The translations under genes and the position numbers were made by a program. From Pictodentalium vernedei (lineage: Eukaryota > Mollusca > Scaphopoda > Dentaliida > Dentaliidae), in NCBI GenBank assembly GCA_031216915.1, contig CM062294.1, positions 31,201,128 to 31,265,127 of the forward strand: a stretch of DNA of 64,000 bases, written 5' to 3'. This document shows, piece by piece, positions 36,922-47,902 of this stretch (its first letter is position 1; each line of letters starts with the position of its first letter). The notes under the pieces are model-generated. The model made no database searches and was not told the DNA's origin. It worked only from the letters and a program-made list of their open reading frames with translations.

Positions 36922-39060
36922 CTAGACTTTATGATTCTGGAGAATCATGGCTTTTCCCGATGAGATTCCATGATTTTTCATGACCCCACAGTGTCTTCTT
37001 GTTTTTAACTGTCTCACTGAAGTCCCTTCATCGATGTTATGAAAAAGGTGAAGATAGTAATCTCAAATGAGAGAGTTTGATAAAAAAATTGTTTAGGTAA
37101 AAACCATCATTAACGGTGGACTGGTTTAATGTCAATATCGTCTTCCAACAAGTCAATGACCGACAAAAGGAGTTATGTTTGTTTGACACATGCCCACTGA
37201 GTGCTGTGTCAATTTAAAAATGGTTCATTTTATCTCAAATGTATCCCAAATATTGATGTCTGGCAGCTTGTAGAGGGTTAACAAGTGGTAACAGGAATAT
37301 TTATTCATGCAACTTGTAATGTCACATCAAGAACTGTGAATGGCCATTTTTTTCTTTAAAATCTACAAGATGTTTTCAGAGAAATCCAGGGAGAACATGA
37401 ATTTTAAGCTTTTGATGGGTATCATTGTTTATCCAGCCCAAAACGGGTTAAGTGTTGTTTTTTGAATACTCTTATTACTTCCAAAAATAATTCTCAGCGA
37501 ATTCTACTTCCACTTATTTTGATCTCTCCTCCCAACTTTGGGTGCTGTGGGTACGCAAACACAGCCCATTTTATCAACATTTTGATGTTTGAGAACCTGC
37601 ATAGGGTTAACAAATGCTTACAGGAATATTTTGTACATGCAACTTGTAATGTCACACTAACATCAGAGAATGGCCATTTTTTCTTGAAAATCTACGGCAT
37701 GTTTTTAAAGAAATCCTCAGATAACACAAATGTTTAACCTTTTGAGGGGTATCTCCCTGTAAGCAGCTCTAAAGGGTTAATGCTTGGTTTTGTGAATACC
37801 TTTATTACTTACAAAAATGATCGACGGTGAATTCCACTTCCAATGAAGGTGGTTATGTTTATCTCGCAGGTACACATTTGGTGTTATGGTTGCCTAAGAA
37901 TTTTCTCCAAATGTCTATGCTTGGCAGCTTCTGAGGGTTAACAAATGTTTACCGAAACATTTTGTTCATGCTTGTAATGTCACTCGAAGACCTGCGAATG
38001 GTCAATTGTTCTTGAATTTTTTGTTGTTGAGAAATCCATAGAAAACTGGAATTTTAGGCTTTTAAGGGTTATATCTCCTTAACCAGTCAAAAATGGGTTC
38101 AGACCTCGATTTTTGAATCCATTTACTACTTACAAAAATGTTTCCCTGTCAGTTTTGCGTCCGGTAAAAGAAGTTACGTTTCTCTGTTGCATTCCCTTTT
38201 GATGTTGTTGTTGTTCAAAAACAGGCTATTGTTTCAAAATTTTGACATTTAGCAGCCCATGGAGGGTTAACAAATGCTTACCGGAATAATTTATCCAATC
38301 ACCTGGTAATGTGACACCATGACCTATCAATGGCCATTTTCTCTTGAAAACGCTACCAGATGTTTGTAAAGAAATCCAGGTAAAACATAAATTTTTAAGC
38401 CTTTGATGGGTATCACTATTAACCACCACAAAAGGGGTTAACGCTTGGTTTTTTGAATACCCTTATTACTTACAAAAATGGTCCTCGGTGAATTCCACTT
38501 CCAACAAAGGAGATTATGGGTAATTCCCAGGTACACGTTGGGTGATGCGCGTGTCCGAAAACAGCACATTTCAACAAAATTACGATGCTTGGCAGTCTGT
38601 AGAGGGTTAATAAACATCCATGATTTTTTATGACCCTGGAGTGTCTGAAGAATTGTTTTTAATTGTATCATTAAAGTATTTTTATTGATGTCTTGAGAAA
38701 AGTGGGTATAATAGTCTCAAATGACCCAGTGTGATAAAAGAATGTTTTGGTTAAATCATCATTGTTTGTGGAGAGGGTTAATATTAATATCAGCGTCTGA
38801 GAATCAGCGTCTAATGTAAATAGCCCAATGTATCTCAAATTACCTAAAATTTCGATAGTTGACGGTTTGTGGAGGGTTAATGAAGGCTTGCGAGAATACT
38901 TCGTCTCCAGGGTTTATTTGTTCTTAAAAATCTGTAAGAACCAGTTGAAGATATCCACAGAAAATGTGAACTTTAAATTCTTGAGCATGTCATGTATAGT
39001 CCCTGTATCAATTATCTCGTATTAGACCACAGTTGTTATGCATGATTATGTCATTTTTTC
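36922..39060. repeat. Array unit 12, joined to a diverged older head
   Basis: CTAG head and monomers with boxes near 37275, 37603, 37931, 38261 and 38603. At about 38610 the last monomer switches in mid-sequence to a strongly diverged version of the head interior (CATGATTTTTTATGACCCTG, then TCTCAAATGACCCAG), followed by a diverged monomer near 38868. Array similarity fades out near 39060. Confidence 0.7.
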
Positions 39061-39627
39061 ACACCTTGTAGAGCTCACCTATCACCTGTCTGTTAATAGC
39101 AGAAGTAAATTTCTCTCCAATTGGTTTTTCCCCGTAGGATTAGTTTTATTTATTACAATGAAGATATCCATACATACAACGACAAACATGAAGTTATAAA
39201 CTACAATAATTACATACGAAAATAGGAAGTGTTGTTTGTACATATGTGTAGATAAAATATACCCTGGGACGGAGAAGGGGAGTATAACCGTCTTACAAAC
39301 TAGTATATGTCTAGCCCCACTGCCGGGGGAATGTTGGCGCCATGCACCACTGAATTTGATAACCTACAGAGTAGTAAATATACCTGCCCCCTTCCCATGT
39401 TGGGGATCCCCACCTTTTATTGTAAGGTTCCTTAGGCACAACATAGCGTCAGTAAGATAGATATATACTGACACGTCGCCACTCTGGGACGGAGGAGGGG
39501 CAGTGTACAGCCGTTTTACAGACTATTATATACCTGGACCCACTGTCGGGGAAACGCTATAGTGTCAACACTATTTGATATTATAAGTAACTGATCCCAT
39601 TGTAGCTAACGTTATTTACTGCTTTCT
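39061..39627. other. Non-array island with an old 220-bp tandem duplication
   Basis: No array similarity and no gene. A diverged direct repeat is visible: CTGGGACGGAG(A/G)AGGGG at about 39263 recurs at 39483, with matching downstream sequence (CCACTG(C/T)CGGGG). The AT-rich start (TTTTATTTATTACAATGAAG) could be a LINE 3' end, but this is weak. Confidence 0.4.
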
Positions 39628-39637
39628 TATCATGCAG

Positions 39638-39985
39638 TGGCGGAGCGGTGGCATTGTGGTAGCCGGTTCTCCTCAGATCACCGAAGTTAAGCAACGTTGA
39701 GCCTGGTTAATCATTGGATGGGTGGCCGTCTGAGCGATCAATTCGGACTCCCATGCTGTGTCCTTGGGCAAGGCACTTAACTCTTATTCTCCATATGGGG
39801 GCACGATGCCGCCATGTACTAAGGCGTACTGCACGTCGACGGTACGCATGTCTTCAGCCAATCTAACCCTGGCAGCTGCTCGTCGTTGCTCGGTCGTTCT
39901 CTCCAGGTACTGCGGCTTCCTCCACCCGTAGATTAGCCATTCTGCATAAGTATATGCCCTTAAACACCAATAAATAAATAAATGA
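39638..39985 (+). mobile_element. 5S rRNA-headed SINE
   Basis: Flanked by the 10-bp duplication TATCATGCAG (39628-39637 and 39986-39995). The head, about 39673-39740, resembles 5S rRNA: TCAGATCACCGAAGTTAAGC corresponds to the A-box region and GGATGGGTGGCCGTCTGAG to the C-box region of the 5S internal promoter. It continues into the same body and tail as the tRNA-headed SINEs (TGTCCTTGGGCAAGGCACTT, GGGGGCACGATG, CCTTAAACACCAATAAATAA). Not a functional 5S gene: it covers only part of 5S and has substitutions. Confidence 0.85.
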
Positions 39986-40199
39986 TATCATGCAGGGCAG
40001 TTTGGAATACGAGGTGAGGCGTACCTTTCAATGTGTGTTTGGTTGGAGAAAGATGCAGGGGGGAGGTGGTAACCTGGGTAATTTTTTTTGGATAAATCGA
40101 TCGCTGGCGACCGATGAAGCGGGACACGGTGAGAGTGGAACTTATGGGCGGTTATTCTTGATAATAAATAAATATACACTTACTTTTGAGTTCATACAA

Positions 40200-42570
40200 G
40201 GTGAGTATAGTAGTCTCAAATGAGAATGGCCAATATTTGTCTTGAAAACCTACGAGAGGCTTTTAGAGAAATCGTCGGAAAATATGAATTTTTAACCTTT
40301 TGAGGGGTATCGCTCTGTAACCTGCCCAAAACGGATTAATGCTTGGTTTTGTGAATACCTTCATTACTCACAAAAATGATCCTCAGTGAATTTCACTTCC
40401 AATGAGGAAGGTTATGTTTATCACGCAGGAGCACATTGGGTGTTATGGGTGCCCCAAAACAGCCCATTTTCTCAAAATGTCTATACTTTCCAGCCTCTGG
40501 AGGGTGAATAATTGCTTACTGGAATATTTTGTCCATGCAACTTGTAATGTCACTCAAAGACCTGCAAATGGTCAATTTTTCTTGAAAACGTGCTATATTT
40601 TTTTGACAAATCCACAGAAAACGGGAATTTTAAGCTTTTGAGGGGCTTATCTCCTTAACCAGTCGACAATGGGTTAAGACCTCGATTTTTGAATATCCTT
40701 ACTACTTACAAAAATGTTTCTCTATCAGTTTTGCGTCCAGTAAAAGAAGTTACGTTTCTCTGTGGCATTTCCATTTGATGTTGTTAGTGTCCAAAAACAG
40801 ACTATTTCTTCAAATTTTTTGACATTTAGCAGCCCATGGAGGGTTAACAAATACCTACCAGAATAAGTTATCTATGCAACTGGTAATGTGATACCAAGAC
40901 CTATCAACGGCCATTTTCTCTTGAAAACCCGACAAGATGTTTGTAAAGAAATCCAGGGAAAACGATTTTTAAGCTTTCGATGGGTATCCCTGTTAACCTC
41001 CCCAACAGGGGTTAACGCTTGGTTTTTTGAACACCCTTATTACTTACAAAAATGGTCCTCTGTGAATTCCACTTCCAACAAAGGTGATTATGTTTATCTC
41101 TCGTGTATACGTTGGGTGCTGTACGTGTCCTAAAACAGCCCATGTCAACAAAATTGCGATACTTGGCAGTTTGTAGATGGTTAATAAACGCTCATCGGAG
41201 TATTTTGTCCCTACAACTTGTAATGTCACATAAAGACCTACGAATAGTTAATTTTTCTTGAAACCCTACAAGTTACTGTTGGGAAAATTCACAGAAAATG
41301 GGAATTTAAAGCTTTTGAGGGATATCTCTCTTAGCCTACCCAAAATGGGTTAAGACTTCGACTTTTGAATACCCTTACTACTTACAAAAATGTTTCTGTA
41401 TAAATTGTACACTCGATAAAAGGAGGCGCTTTTCTTTGTGGTGTACGCATTGGGTGCTGTTGGTGTCCACAAACTGCCAATTTTATCACAATTTTGATGT
41501 TGAGGAGCCCTGGGAGTGTTAACTAATGCTGACAGGAATATTTTGTCCATGCAAATTGTAATGTCACACCAAGACCTACAAATAGCCGATTTTTTCTTGA
41601 AAACCTACGAGATGTTTTTAGAGAAATCCACAGAAAGACGGTATTTTAAGGTTTTAATGGGTATCTCTCTTTAACCAGCCGAAAATGATTTAAGACGTCG
41701 AATTTTGAATACCCTTACTACTTTCAAAAATATTTTCCGATCAATTTTGCGTCCGATAAATGAAGGCCACTTTCTCTGTGGTATACCGTTTGGGTGCTGT
41801 TGGTGTCCAAAAACAGCCCATTTTATCACAATTTTTATGTTTGGCAGCTCGGGGAGGGTTAACTAATGCTGACCGGAATATTTTGTCCATGCAACTTGTA
41901 ATGTCACACCAAGACCTAGGAGTGACAAATATTTCCTGAAAATCTACAAGACTCGTCTAGAGAAATCCACGGAAAACATGAAGTTTTGAGCTTTTTGGGG
42001 GTATTGCTGTTTAACCAGCCCAAAACGGGTTAACGCTTGGTTTTCTGAACACCCTTATTACTTACAAAAATGATTCTCTGTGAATTCCACTTCCAATAAA
42101 AGCAGTTATGTGTATCTATCGTGTTTCGTTTGGGTGCTGTGGGGGCCCGAAAACAGCCCATTTCATCAAAATTTCGATGTTTGGCAGCCTGTGGAGGGTT
42201 ACCATATGCATCGCCTGATATGTCGTGTGTATCAAAGGTCGTATCACAGGCAGGTCTAGCAATGATGAATGTTTAAAAAAAATCTACAAGACGTGTTTCG
42301 AGAAAGTGCCCATAAACCCCAATTTTGACAGTTTTTTTGCCAATTCTGACAAAATAAGGGTTAAATCGAAAAATCCGCTTCGGTACATTTTTAGATTTTG
42401 TGCCCCTCTATGTGTGTGCAAAATTTTGTGAAAATCGGTTCGAAAATGGCTTCTGAATCGTACGGACAAAATGTGTGGAACCCCCCCCCCCCCCCCCCAA
42501 AAAAAAAAAAAAAAAAAAAATAATAATCCGTAGAAAAACAATAGTCTTTTCCAGAGGGAAAAACCTAATA
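40200..42570. repeat. Array unit 13, last unit, head truncated
   Basis: Begins inside a head (GTGAGTATAGTAGTCTCAAATGAG) fused directly to the mid-part of a monomer. Six monomers follow with boxes near 40500, 40847, 41172, 41515, 41855 and 42190, then the terminal monomer, a poly(C)/poly(A) tract at 42480-42520 and one GTAGAAAAACAATAGTC repeat. Array similarity ends at about 42570. Confidence 0.8.
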
Positions 42571-44521
42571 AAACAAAATTTCCATATAGCCATTTTTTAC
42601 CTTTTACAAATATCCTGGTTAGCGCTCGCCAATCAATGTCAGGGACACCTGAGGCCCCGTAAGGCCTGGGCTGACGTGGGGTTATTTAGTCCCGCTGATG
42701 AAGTTGCGGGAAAATTAGACCAACGTGGAGGGTCGGAATCCAAGTGTCGCGAACTCGGCGCAGGGAGCTGAGTTAGACTGACGCCGTGGTTCCTTCTCTG
42801 CCAAATTGGCCTGAAATAGGTTCGATTTCCGTTAGGCGTGATTCCTAATCACTTCAGGCTGTATAATGGAAAGAATGATTTAAAGTAACAACGATTCTTT
42901 TATTTACACATAAAAATAAATACGTTTCAATATTTCAACAATCAACAATTCGATTCTTTTCACAGAAAATGGGTCGCTAGGATTAAACAATTCTCAACAA
43001 TCATATAGTCATTCTATAGCCCTGTACTGGCACTATAGTCTACACACTGGAAATGTTACTACCGTGAGCTCGCCATAAGAGCTTCACCAATCTGAAATGT
43101 TATTACTGTGCGCTCGCCATAAGAGCTTCACCCGATTAGGCTCAAATGTCAACGTCTGCGCGTAACTGTACCTCTGGCTGTCGGAGGGTTCCGACCAGCA
43201 ATGTTCGTCATCTATAAAGCCACCGTACTTCTGATTTGGGTCAGATATTGTCTACTCATACCTTATGTGCCTTTTGAAAGTCCTCCGTGAAAGTCCTATT
43301 GAAATATTCACCGTTCCTGGTTGAATTCACGATTCACAAATGCCCCTTCTTGTGCTAGGGCGAAATTGTCACTCACACCGATCTCCAGTCGGTATTACGA
43401 TGCTTCGACAGCAAAACAAGCTACTCAGAACGCAATCAGTCTGACGCTTCAAAGGGTTAATACGCACAATACAATTAACCTACACTTCTGACTATTGTAG
43501 GCTGATACCTGCTACTCGACAATCTAAACTTTAACGTTCCACCTTGGGTGTTCTTTCTCAACGAATTTGGCACTTGTAGCCGCCTATCGACCTTAAGCTA
43601 AATCAATCCTGCAATGCCCTCTCTGGCGATTCCAGCCGTTTCAGGGTCCTGTGATCGAAGGTACCCCTATTCCAGGAAACAGAGTCCGCCTGTCCTGGAC
43701 TTCACCAACGTGTGTGTGACCCCAAGTGTGTGTCTAATGCTCTGCTCTTCAAGGTATATATACTTTTTACCCTAAACTGTCAGGTGGACTGACGCTCATC
43801 TGTCCACCTGTCAAAACGGTGGGAGATGACATATATCGAGACAAAATCAATACAAGTCATCTCGCGCGTGACTTAACGGTGATTTCACTTGTCGAGAAAA
43901 CCGATTCGTTCTTTCCATTATTGCTACCTAATGATCAGGGGACGATACGATAGACATTTCTATCGTTTTAGAATCTCGTTTCTCAATTGGCCGTGACGAC
44001 ATCTTGCCACCAACCGATTACGTCTCGTAAGACTCGCGACTACTGTATAAATTAAATGAGATTAGACCTTATCTAACATACCGTTTCTCCCCTGGGTCCC
44101 GGCGCTAAAACTGGATATACACCACGTGTGTTTTTTCCAGCTTTACAGAGAAGTGAAATTCATGTAGGTTTTTCGCCTTGATGCGGAATATATTTTGAAC
44201 TTACAATATCTTTAAATATTAGGCCCCTTGCCCCTATATTTAGGCTGGCTTTGCCCTGACAAATGCTTTACCACACCGCGTGAACTAACGATTATTCCAT
44301 CCTATAGCGAGTCTGTCTTGAAGTTAAGTCGAGGGGTCTTATATAGGCGCGCACATCACCTATCAAAACCTTGATTTGGGCAAAGGTGCTAATTTAGAAG
44401 AGACGGCTTTGGTGACTTGCAGTGACATGAACTGACTTTTCAATAAGTTCTAATTTGGAATGCATTGTTGATACAGTCTCTGCATGACAGCGACTGAACA
44501 AATGAACGAATACGAACTTAA
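42571..44521. other. Intergenic region, no gene seen
   Basis: Single-copy-looking sequence without a credible ORF. One small direct duplication is visible: GAAATGTTA(C/T)TAC(C/T)GTG then GCTCGCCATAAGAGCTTCAC, at about 43052-43091 and 43096-43131. A TATATATA-containing stretch lies at about 43756. An LTR or a promoter is possible but nothing supports either. Confidence 0.4.
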
Positions 44522-44525
44522 TTAA

Positions 44526-44915
44526 CCCTTTCCGACTACGGTCATCGTGACGTTTTAACGTCACGACGAATCGGGTTTTGGCGACGTTAAACGCAATCGC
44601 TAGCCCTTTGAACCCTGGTGGTAGCTTCCATATCAGTTCAATGACAGCAGCAGGTAGAGTCCATACTCAACATTTGTGGGTAGACCAATTAATATTTGCA
44701 ACGTGCAGCCTTGTGGCTGCACGTTGAAAATATTAATTGGTCTACCACACACATGCACTTAGCATCCATCCTATGTAATGAAATTATAAAGTAAGGTGTT
44801 CCTGGACGAGAAAGCGCCCGCTCGGGTTCAAAGTCCGAGTACGTAATATTACGTACCGTAGCCGCAACGCACGGCAATTTTCGTACGTAATATTACGTAC
44901 CGTAGTCGCAAAGGG
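44526..44915. mobile_element. TTAA-flanked MITE (390 bp) with palindromic core
   Basis: TTAA target duplications at 44522-44525 and 44916-44919. Termini CCCTTTCCGACTACGGT and ACCGTAGTCGCAAAGGG are inverted repeats with one mismatch in 17. The core 44679-44746 is a hairpin with 32-bp arms (31 of 32 paired) and loop TTGT. The palindrome TACGTAATATTACGTA occurs twice near the right end. TTAA targets and CCC-starting ends are hallmarks of piggyBac-type elements; there is no transposase. Confidence 0.75.
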
Positions 44916-45224
44916 TTAAATTAATGCGCTTACCCAGTTTACTGCCATTGATTATTAAAAAGTTTCTTTCTTTCATTCAATCTAAATAACTCTAATTGTT
45001 TACTTATTTTTAAAATTTAGAATAACCCTAAAATAACAACGCTGTGATATCAACATTCCCCGTCCAACAATATTCAGGGAGAGCTCCTTTCTGGAAGTCC
45101 CTGCTCGGCCCACAGTTAAGTTGATCTTCCTAATACCCCAATACTTATCTCCATATTTGTTATGGAGAGGTCTGTATCAAACCATTACATAATACGAATA
45201 AGAGAATGCACGAGTAAAAAAATC

Positions 45225-45345
45225 TTCAATGACAAAATATTTTCTTTTTTGCCTAAAAACACAGTTTATGGCCCGTTATTGGAACGCACCAAACTGAAGC
45301 GCGTTCCCGTAAGGGTCATAAGCTATATTTATAGGGAGAACAGAA
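45225..45345. mobile_element. Degenerate MITE core
   Basis: AAAACACAGTTTATGGCCCG then TTGGAACGCAC on one side and GCGTTCCCGTAAGGGTCATAA on the other resemble, with many changes, the palindromic core of the MITE at 49587. Ends are not recognisable. Confidence 0.4.
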
Positions 45346-45459
45346 CTTCAATAAATATCTTGTGAATAGCACAGGCCGGCCATGGCCCTTAAGTTGGGGA
45401 AAAGCTTAATTAGAATGGGGACTTCAACCGAAACACACTCTCGACTCGCCCAGTCTTGC

Positions 45460-45565
45460 GTTCCAAATAAAAGTACAGGTTGGAATAAAAGTACAGGGTG
45501 GAATATTTATCAAAATTAAATAAAAGTACAGACCCAAATAATAGTACAGGGTGGAAATCCATTAG
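45460..45565. repeat. Short degenerate direct repeats related to the 62-bp minisatellite
   Basis: AATAAAAGTACAGG(T/G)TGG occurs twice in a row, then AAATAAAAGTACAG and AATAATAGTACAGGGTGG. The pattern resembles the 62-bp unit, which contains ATAAACATACAGGTTCAAAT and CCTACAGGATGGAA, suggesting a distant relative 1 kb upstream of the array. Confidence 0.4.
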
Positions 45566-45841
45566 GTTGGGGAGTAATGCAAGTGAATTTTATCAAAAAG
45601 CCAACTTATTTTCCAGTATCACAGTTAGTTTTATTGAAGAAAACTAACAAATCGTCCCCTGAGTTTCTATGTGTTCTATGTGCCTACTGGCAGCCAACTG
45701 GCACATTGGAACTTAGGGGACGAGGTGTTCATGAATCATGATTACAACAATGAATATGCTGTGCTAAACAAAAGAATATCACACAATCTAGGGAAGATTT
45801 GCTGATTGAAGATCTCTCACCTGCTGGAATGGTAATTTTAA

Positions 45842-46016
45842 CTGGTCGGGTGCGGGAAGCCCATATTTTGGGCTTTATTCTGACGTGAAGGTACCACAGC
45901 TTGAAGGCTCATATTCAGTACATGTGCATGCCTTGTATTATCTTTGAAGTGATATTATTTAGTCTGTAAGGGTTTGCCTTGTTACAATTTATGGGAGAGT
46001 GCCCATAGGCAATGGT
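45842..46016. mobile_element. TTAA MITE, CTGGTAGAGTGCT family, incomplete
   Basis: Begins TTAACTGGTCGGGTGC and shares the interior AGCCCATATTTTGGGCTTTA, TTTGCCTTGTTACAATTTAT and GGGAGAGTGCCC with 46258-46487. The right terminus is missing, although a TTAA stands at 46017. Confidence 0.55.
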
Positions 46017-46257
46017 TTAATTAGTTTTGGCGATAAAATTGACAGCGGAAGTACCGCCCATCGGTGCTCATGTAAACAAAAACAGATTTACACGTATGTA
46101 TGTCTGGTGATCAGTAAAATCGAGAAAAAAAATAATAGTGACCCCTAATAATCTGACGATCATGATATAAAAAATATACTCAAAGTAGCTTGGTGTACCA
46201 AATGTTCACCACTCGTGGTGAAGTGGTGTTAACTGCGCTCCAAAGGCTCGTGGTTAA

Positions 46258-46487
46258 CTGGTAGAGTGCTGGAAGCCCATATTTAGGCTTTACTCTGACG
46301 TGCAGTGACCATAATGTAAAGGCCTCATATTCAGTGGATATGCTTCATATTATCTGTGAAGTGAAATTATTTAGTCTATAGATTTGCCTTGTTACAGTTT
46401 ATTTATAGGCACTCTCCCATAAATTGTAGCAAGGCAAAGACATGTGTATAAGATTTGATAGCCAAAAATAATTTAGCACTCTACCAG
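46258..46487. mobile_element. TTAA MITE, CTGGTAGAGTGCT family, complete
   Basis: TTAA at 46254-46257 and 46488-46491. Inverted ends are CTGGTAGAGTGCT and AGCACTCTACCAG (13 of 13). Length is 230 bp. Its right TTAA is also the first TTAA of the 62-bp minisatellite. A second complete copy, in the opposite orientation and almost the same length, is at 57096. Confidence 0.75.
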
Positions 46488-47815
46488 TTAATAAACATAC
46501 AGGTTCAAATAAGGTACATAGACCTACAGGATGGAAAAATTCCCCCGAATTAATAAACATACAGGTTCAAATAAGGTACATAGACCTACAGGATGGAAAA
46601 ATTCCCCCGAATTAATAAACATACAGGTTCAAATAAGGTACATAGACCTACAGGATGGAAAAATTCCCCCGAATTAATAAACATACAGGTTCAAATAAGG
46701 TACATAGACCTACAGGATGGAAAAATTCCCCCGAATTAATAAACATACAGGTTCAAATAAGGTACATAGACCTACAGGATGGAAAAATTCCCCCGAATTA
46801 ATAAACATACAGGTTCAAATAAGGTACATAGACCTACAGGATGGAAAAATTCCCCCGAATTAATAAACATACAGGTTCAAATAAGGTACATAGACCTACA
46901 GGATGGAAAAATTCCCCCGAATTAATAAACATACAGGTTCAAATAAGGTACATAGACCTACAGGATGGAAAAATTCCCCCGAATTAATAAACATACAGGT
47001 TCAAATAAGGTACATAGACCTACAGGATGGAAAAATTCCCCCGAATTAATAAACATACAGGTTCAAATAAGGTACATAGACCTACAGGATGGAAAAATTC
47101 CCCCGAATTAATAAACATACAGGTTCAAATAAGGTACATAGACCTACAGGATGGAAAAATTCCCCCGAATTAATAAACATACAGGTTCAAATAAGGTACA
47201 TAGACCTACAGGATGGAAAAATTCCCCCGAATTAATAAACATACAGGTTCAAATAAGGTACATAGACCTACAGGATGGAAAAATTCCCCCCCCCCCCAAT
47301 TAATAAACATACAGGTTCAAATAAGGTACATAGACCTACAGGATGGAAAAATTCCCCCGAATTAATAAACATACAGGTTCAAATAAGGTACATAGACCTA
47401 CAGGATGGAAAAATTCCCCCGAATTAATAAACATACAGGTTCAAATAAGGTACATAGACCTACAGGATGGAAAAATTCCCCCGAATTAATAAACATACAG
47501 GTTCAAATAAGGTACATAGACCTACAGGATGGAAAAATTCCCCCGAATTAATAAACATACAGGTTCAAATAAGGTACATAGACCTACAGGATGGAAAGAT
47601 TCCCCCGAATTAATAAACATACAGGTTCAAATAAGGTACATAGACCTACAGGATGGAAATATTCCCCCGAATTAATAAACATACAGGTTCAAATAAGGTA
47701 CATAGACCTACAGGATGGAAAGATTCCCCCGAATTAATAAACATACAGGTTCAAATAAGGTACATAGACCTACAGGATGGAAAAATTCCCCCGAATTAAT
47801 AAACATACATGTATG
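46488..47815. repeat. 62-bp minisatellite, about 21 units
   Basis: Period 62 bp (ATAAACATACAGGTTCAAAT, then AAGGTACATAGACCTACAGG, then ATGGAAAAATTCCCCCGAAT). Units are almost identical: a longer C-run in one unit at 47287-47297 and a few A-to-G or A-to-T changes in the last four units are the main differences. There are no unique spacers. The array ends in AATAAACATACA / TGTATGTTTATT, a 24-bp perfect palindrome at 47795-47818. Confidence 0.97.
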
Positions 47816-47820
47816 TTTAT
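47814..47820 (-). promoter_or_regulatory. Candidate poly(A) signal for the GT31 gene
   Basis: Minus strand AATAAA about 85 bp past the stop codon. It exists only because the minisatellite ends in a palindrome that flips the unit's AATAAAC onto the minus strand. A functional role is inference. Confidence 0.4.
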
Positions 47821-47902
47821 TAGGAACACAAGAGTAGGAGAGAATTGGTGTTTTGTGAAGTATTCTACTGAACAAGTTTTTGTTGGAAAATCACATCGAG
47901 GC

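Larger units (their letters stand above)
1..42570. repeat. Higher-order tandem repeat array, about 340-bp monomers
   Basis: About 80 diverged monomers of roughly 325-350 bp run head to tail. Recurrent landmarks in order are: TTGAATACCCTTA, then a segment with GGGTGCTGTTGGTGTC and AAAACAGCCCATTTTATC, then GGAGGGTTAACAAATGCT, then the best conserved box CATGCAACTTGTAATGTCAC with CCAAGACCTG, then GAGAAATCCA and GGGTTAA. Spacing of the GAGGGTTAAC box is regular, for example 1051, 1396, 1734, 2083 and 2412. Monomers are organised in larger units that restart at a CTAG plus hairpin head. Short ORFs recur at the same place in many copies on both strands, but they follow from shared ancestry and I do not regard them as genes. 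The only interruptions are module B, SINEs, one retroelement fragment and the 39.06-40.20 kb island. Confidence 0.9.

Noticed and set aside
39667..39745. 5S rRNA gene
   Set aside because: Only the internal promoter part of 5S is present, with substitutions, fused to a SINE body inside a target duplication.
466..42541. A 60-85-residue antisense ORF with a sequence like VRFRSHFRTDFHEILHTHRG, recurring in many terminal monomers
   Set aside because: It recurs because the terminal monomers are recent copies of one sequence. Ends differ, frames break in several copies and no motif is recognisable. A selection test (dN/dS across copies) would be needed to revive it.
42600..44350. Possible LTR or promoter (TATATATA near 43756)
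   Set aside because: No paired LTR, no primer-binding site or polypurine tract seen, and no adjacent gag or pol sequence.
46488..47815. CRISPR-like array
   Set aside because: The 62-bp units abut directly with no unique spacers, and the context is eukaryotic. It is a minisatellite.
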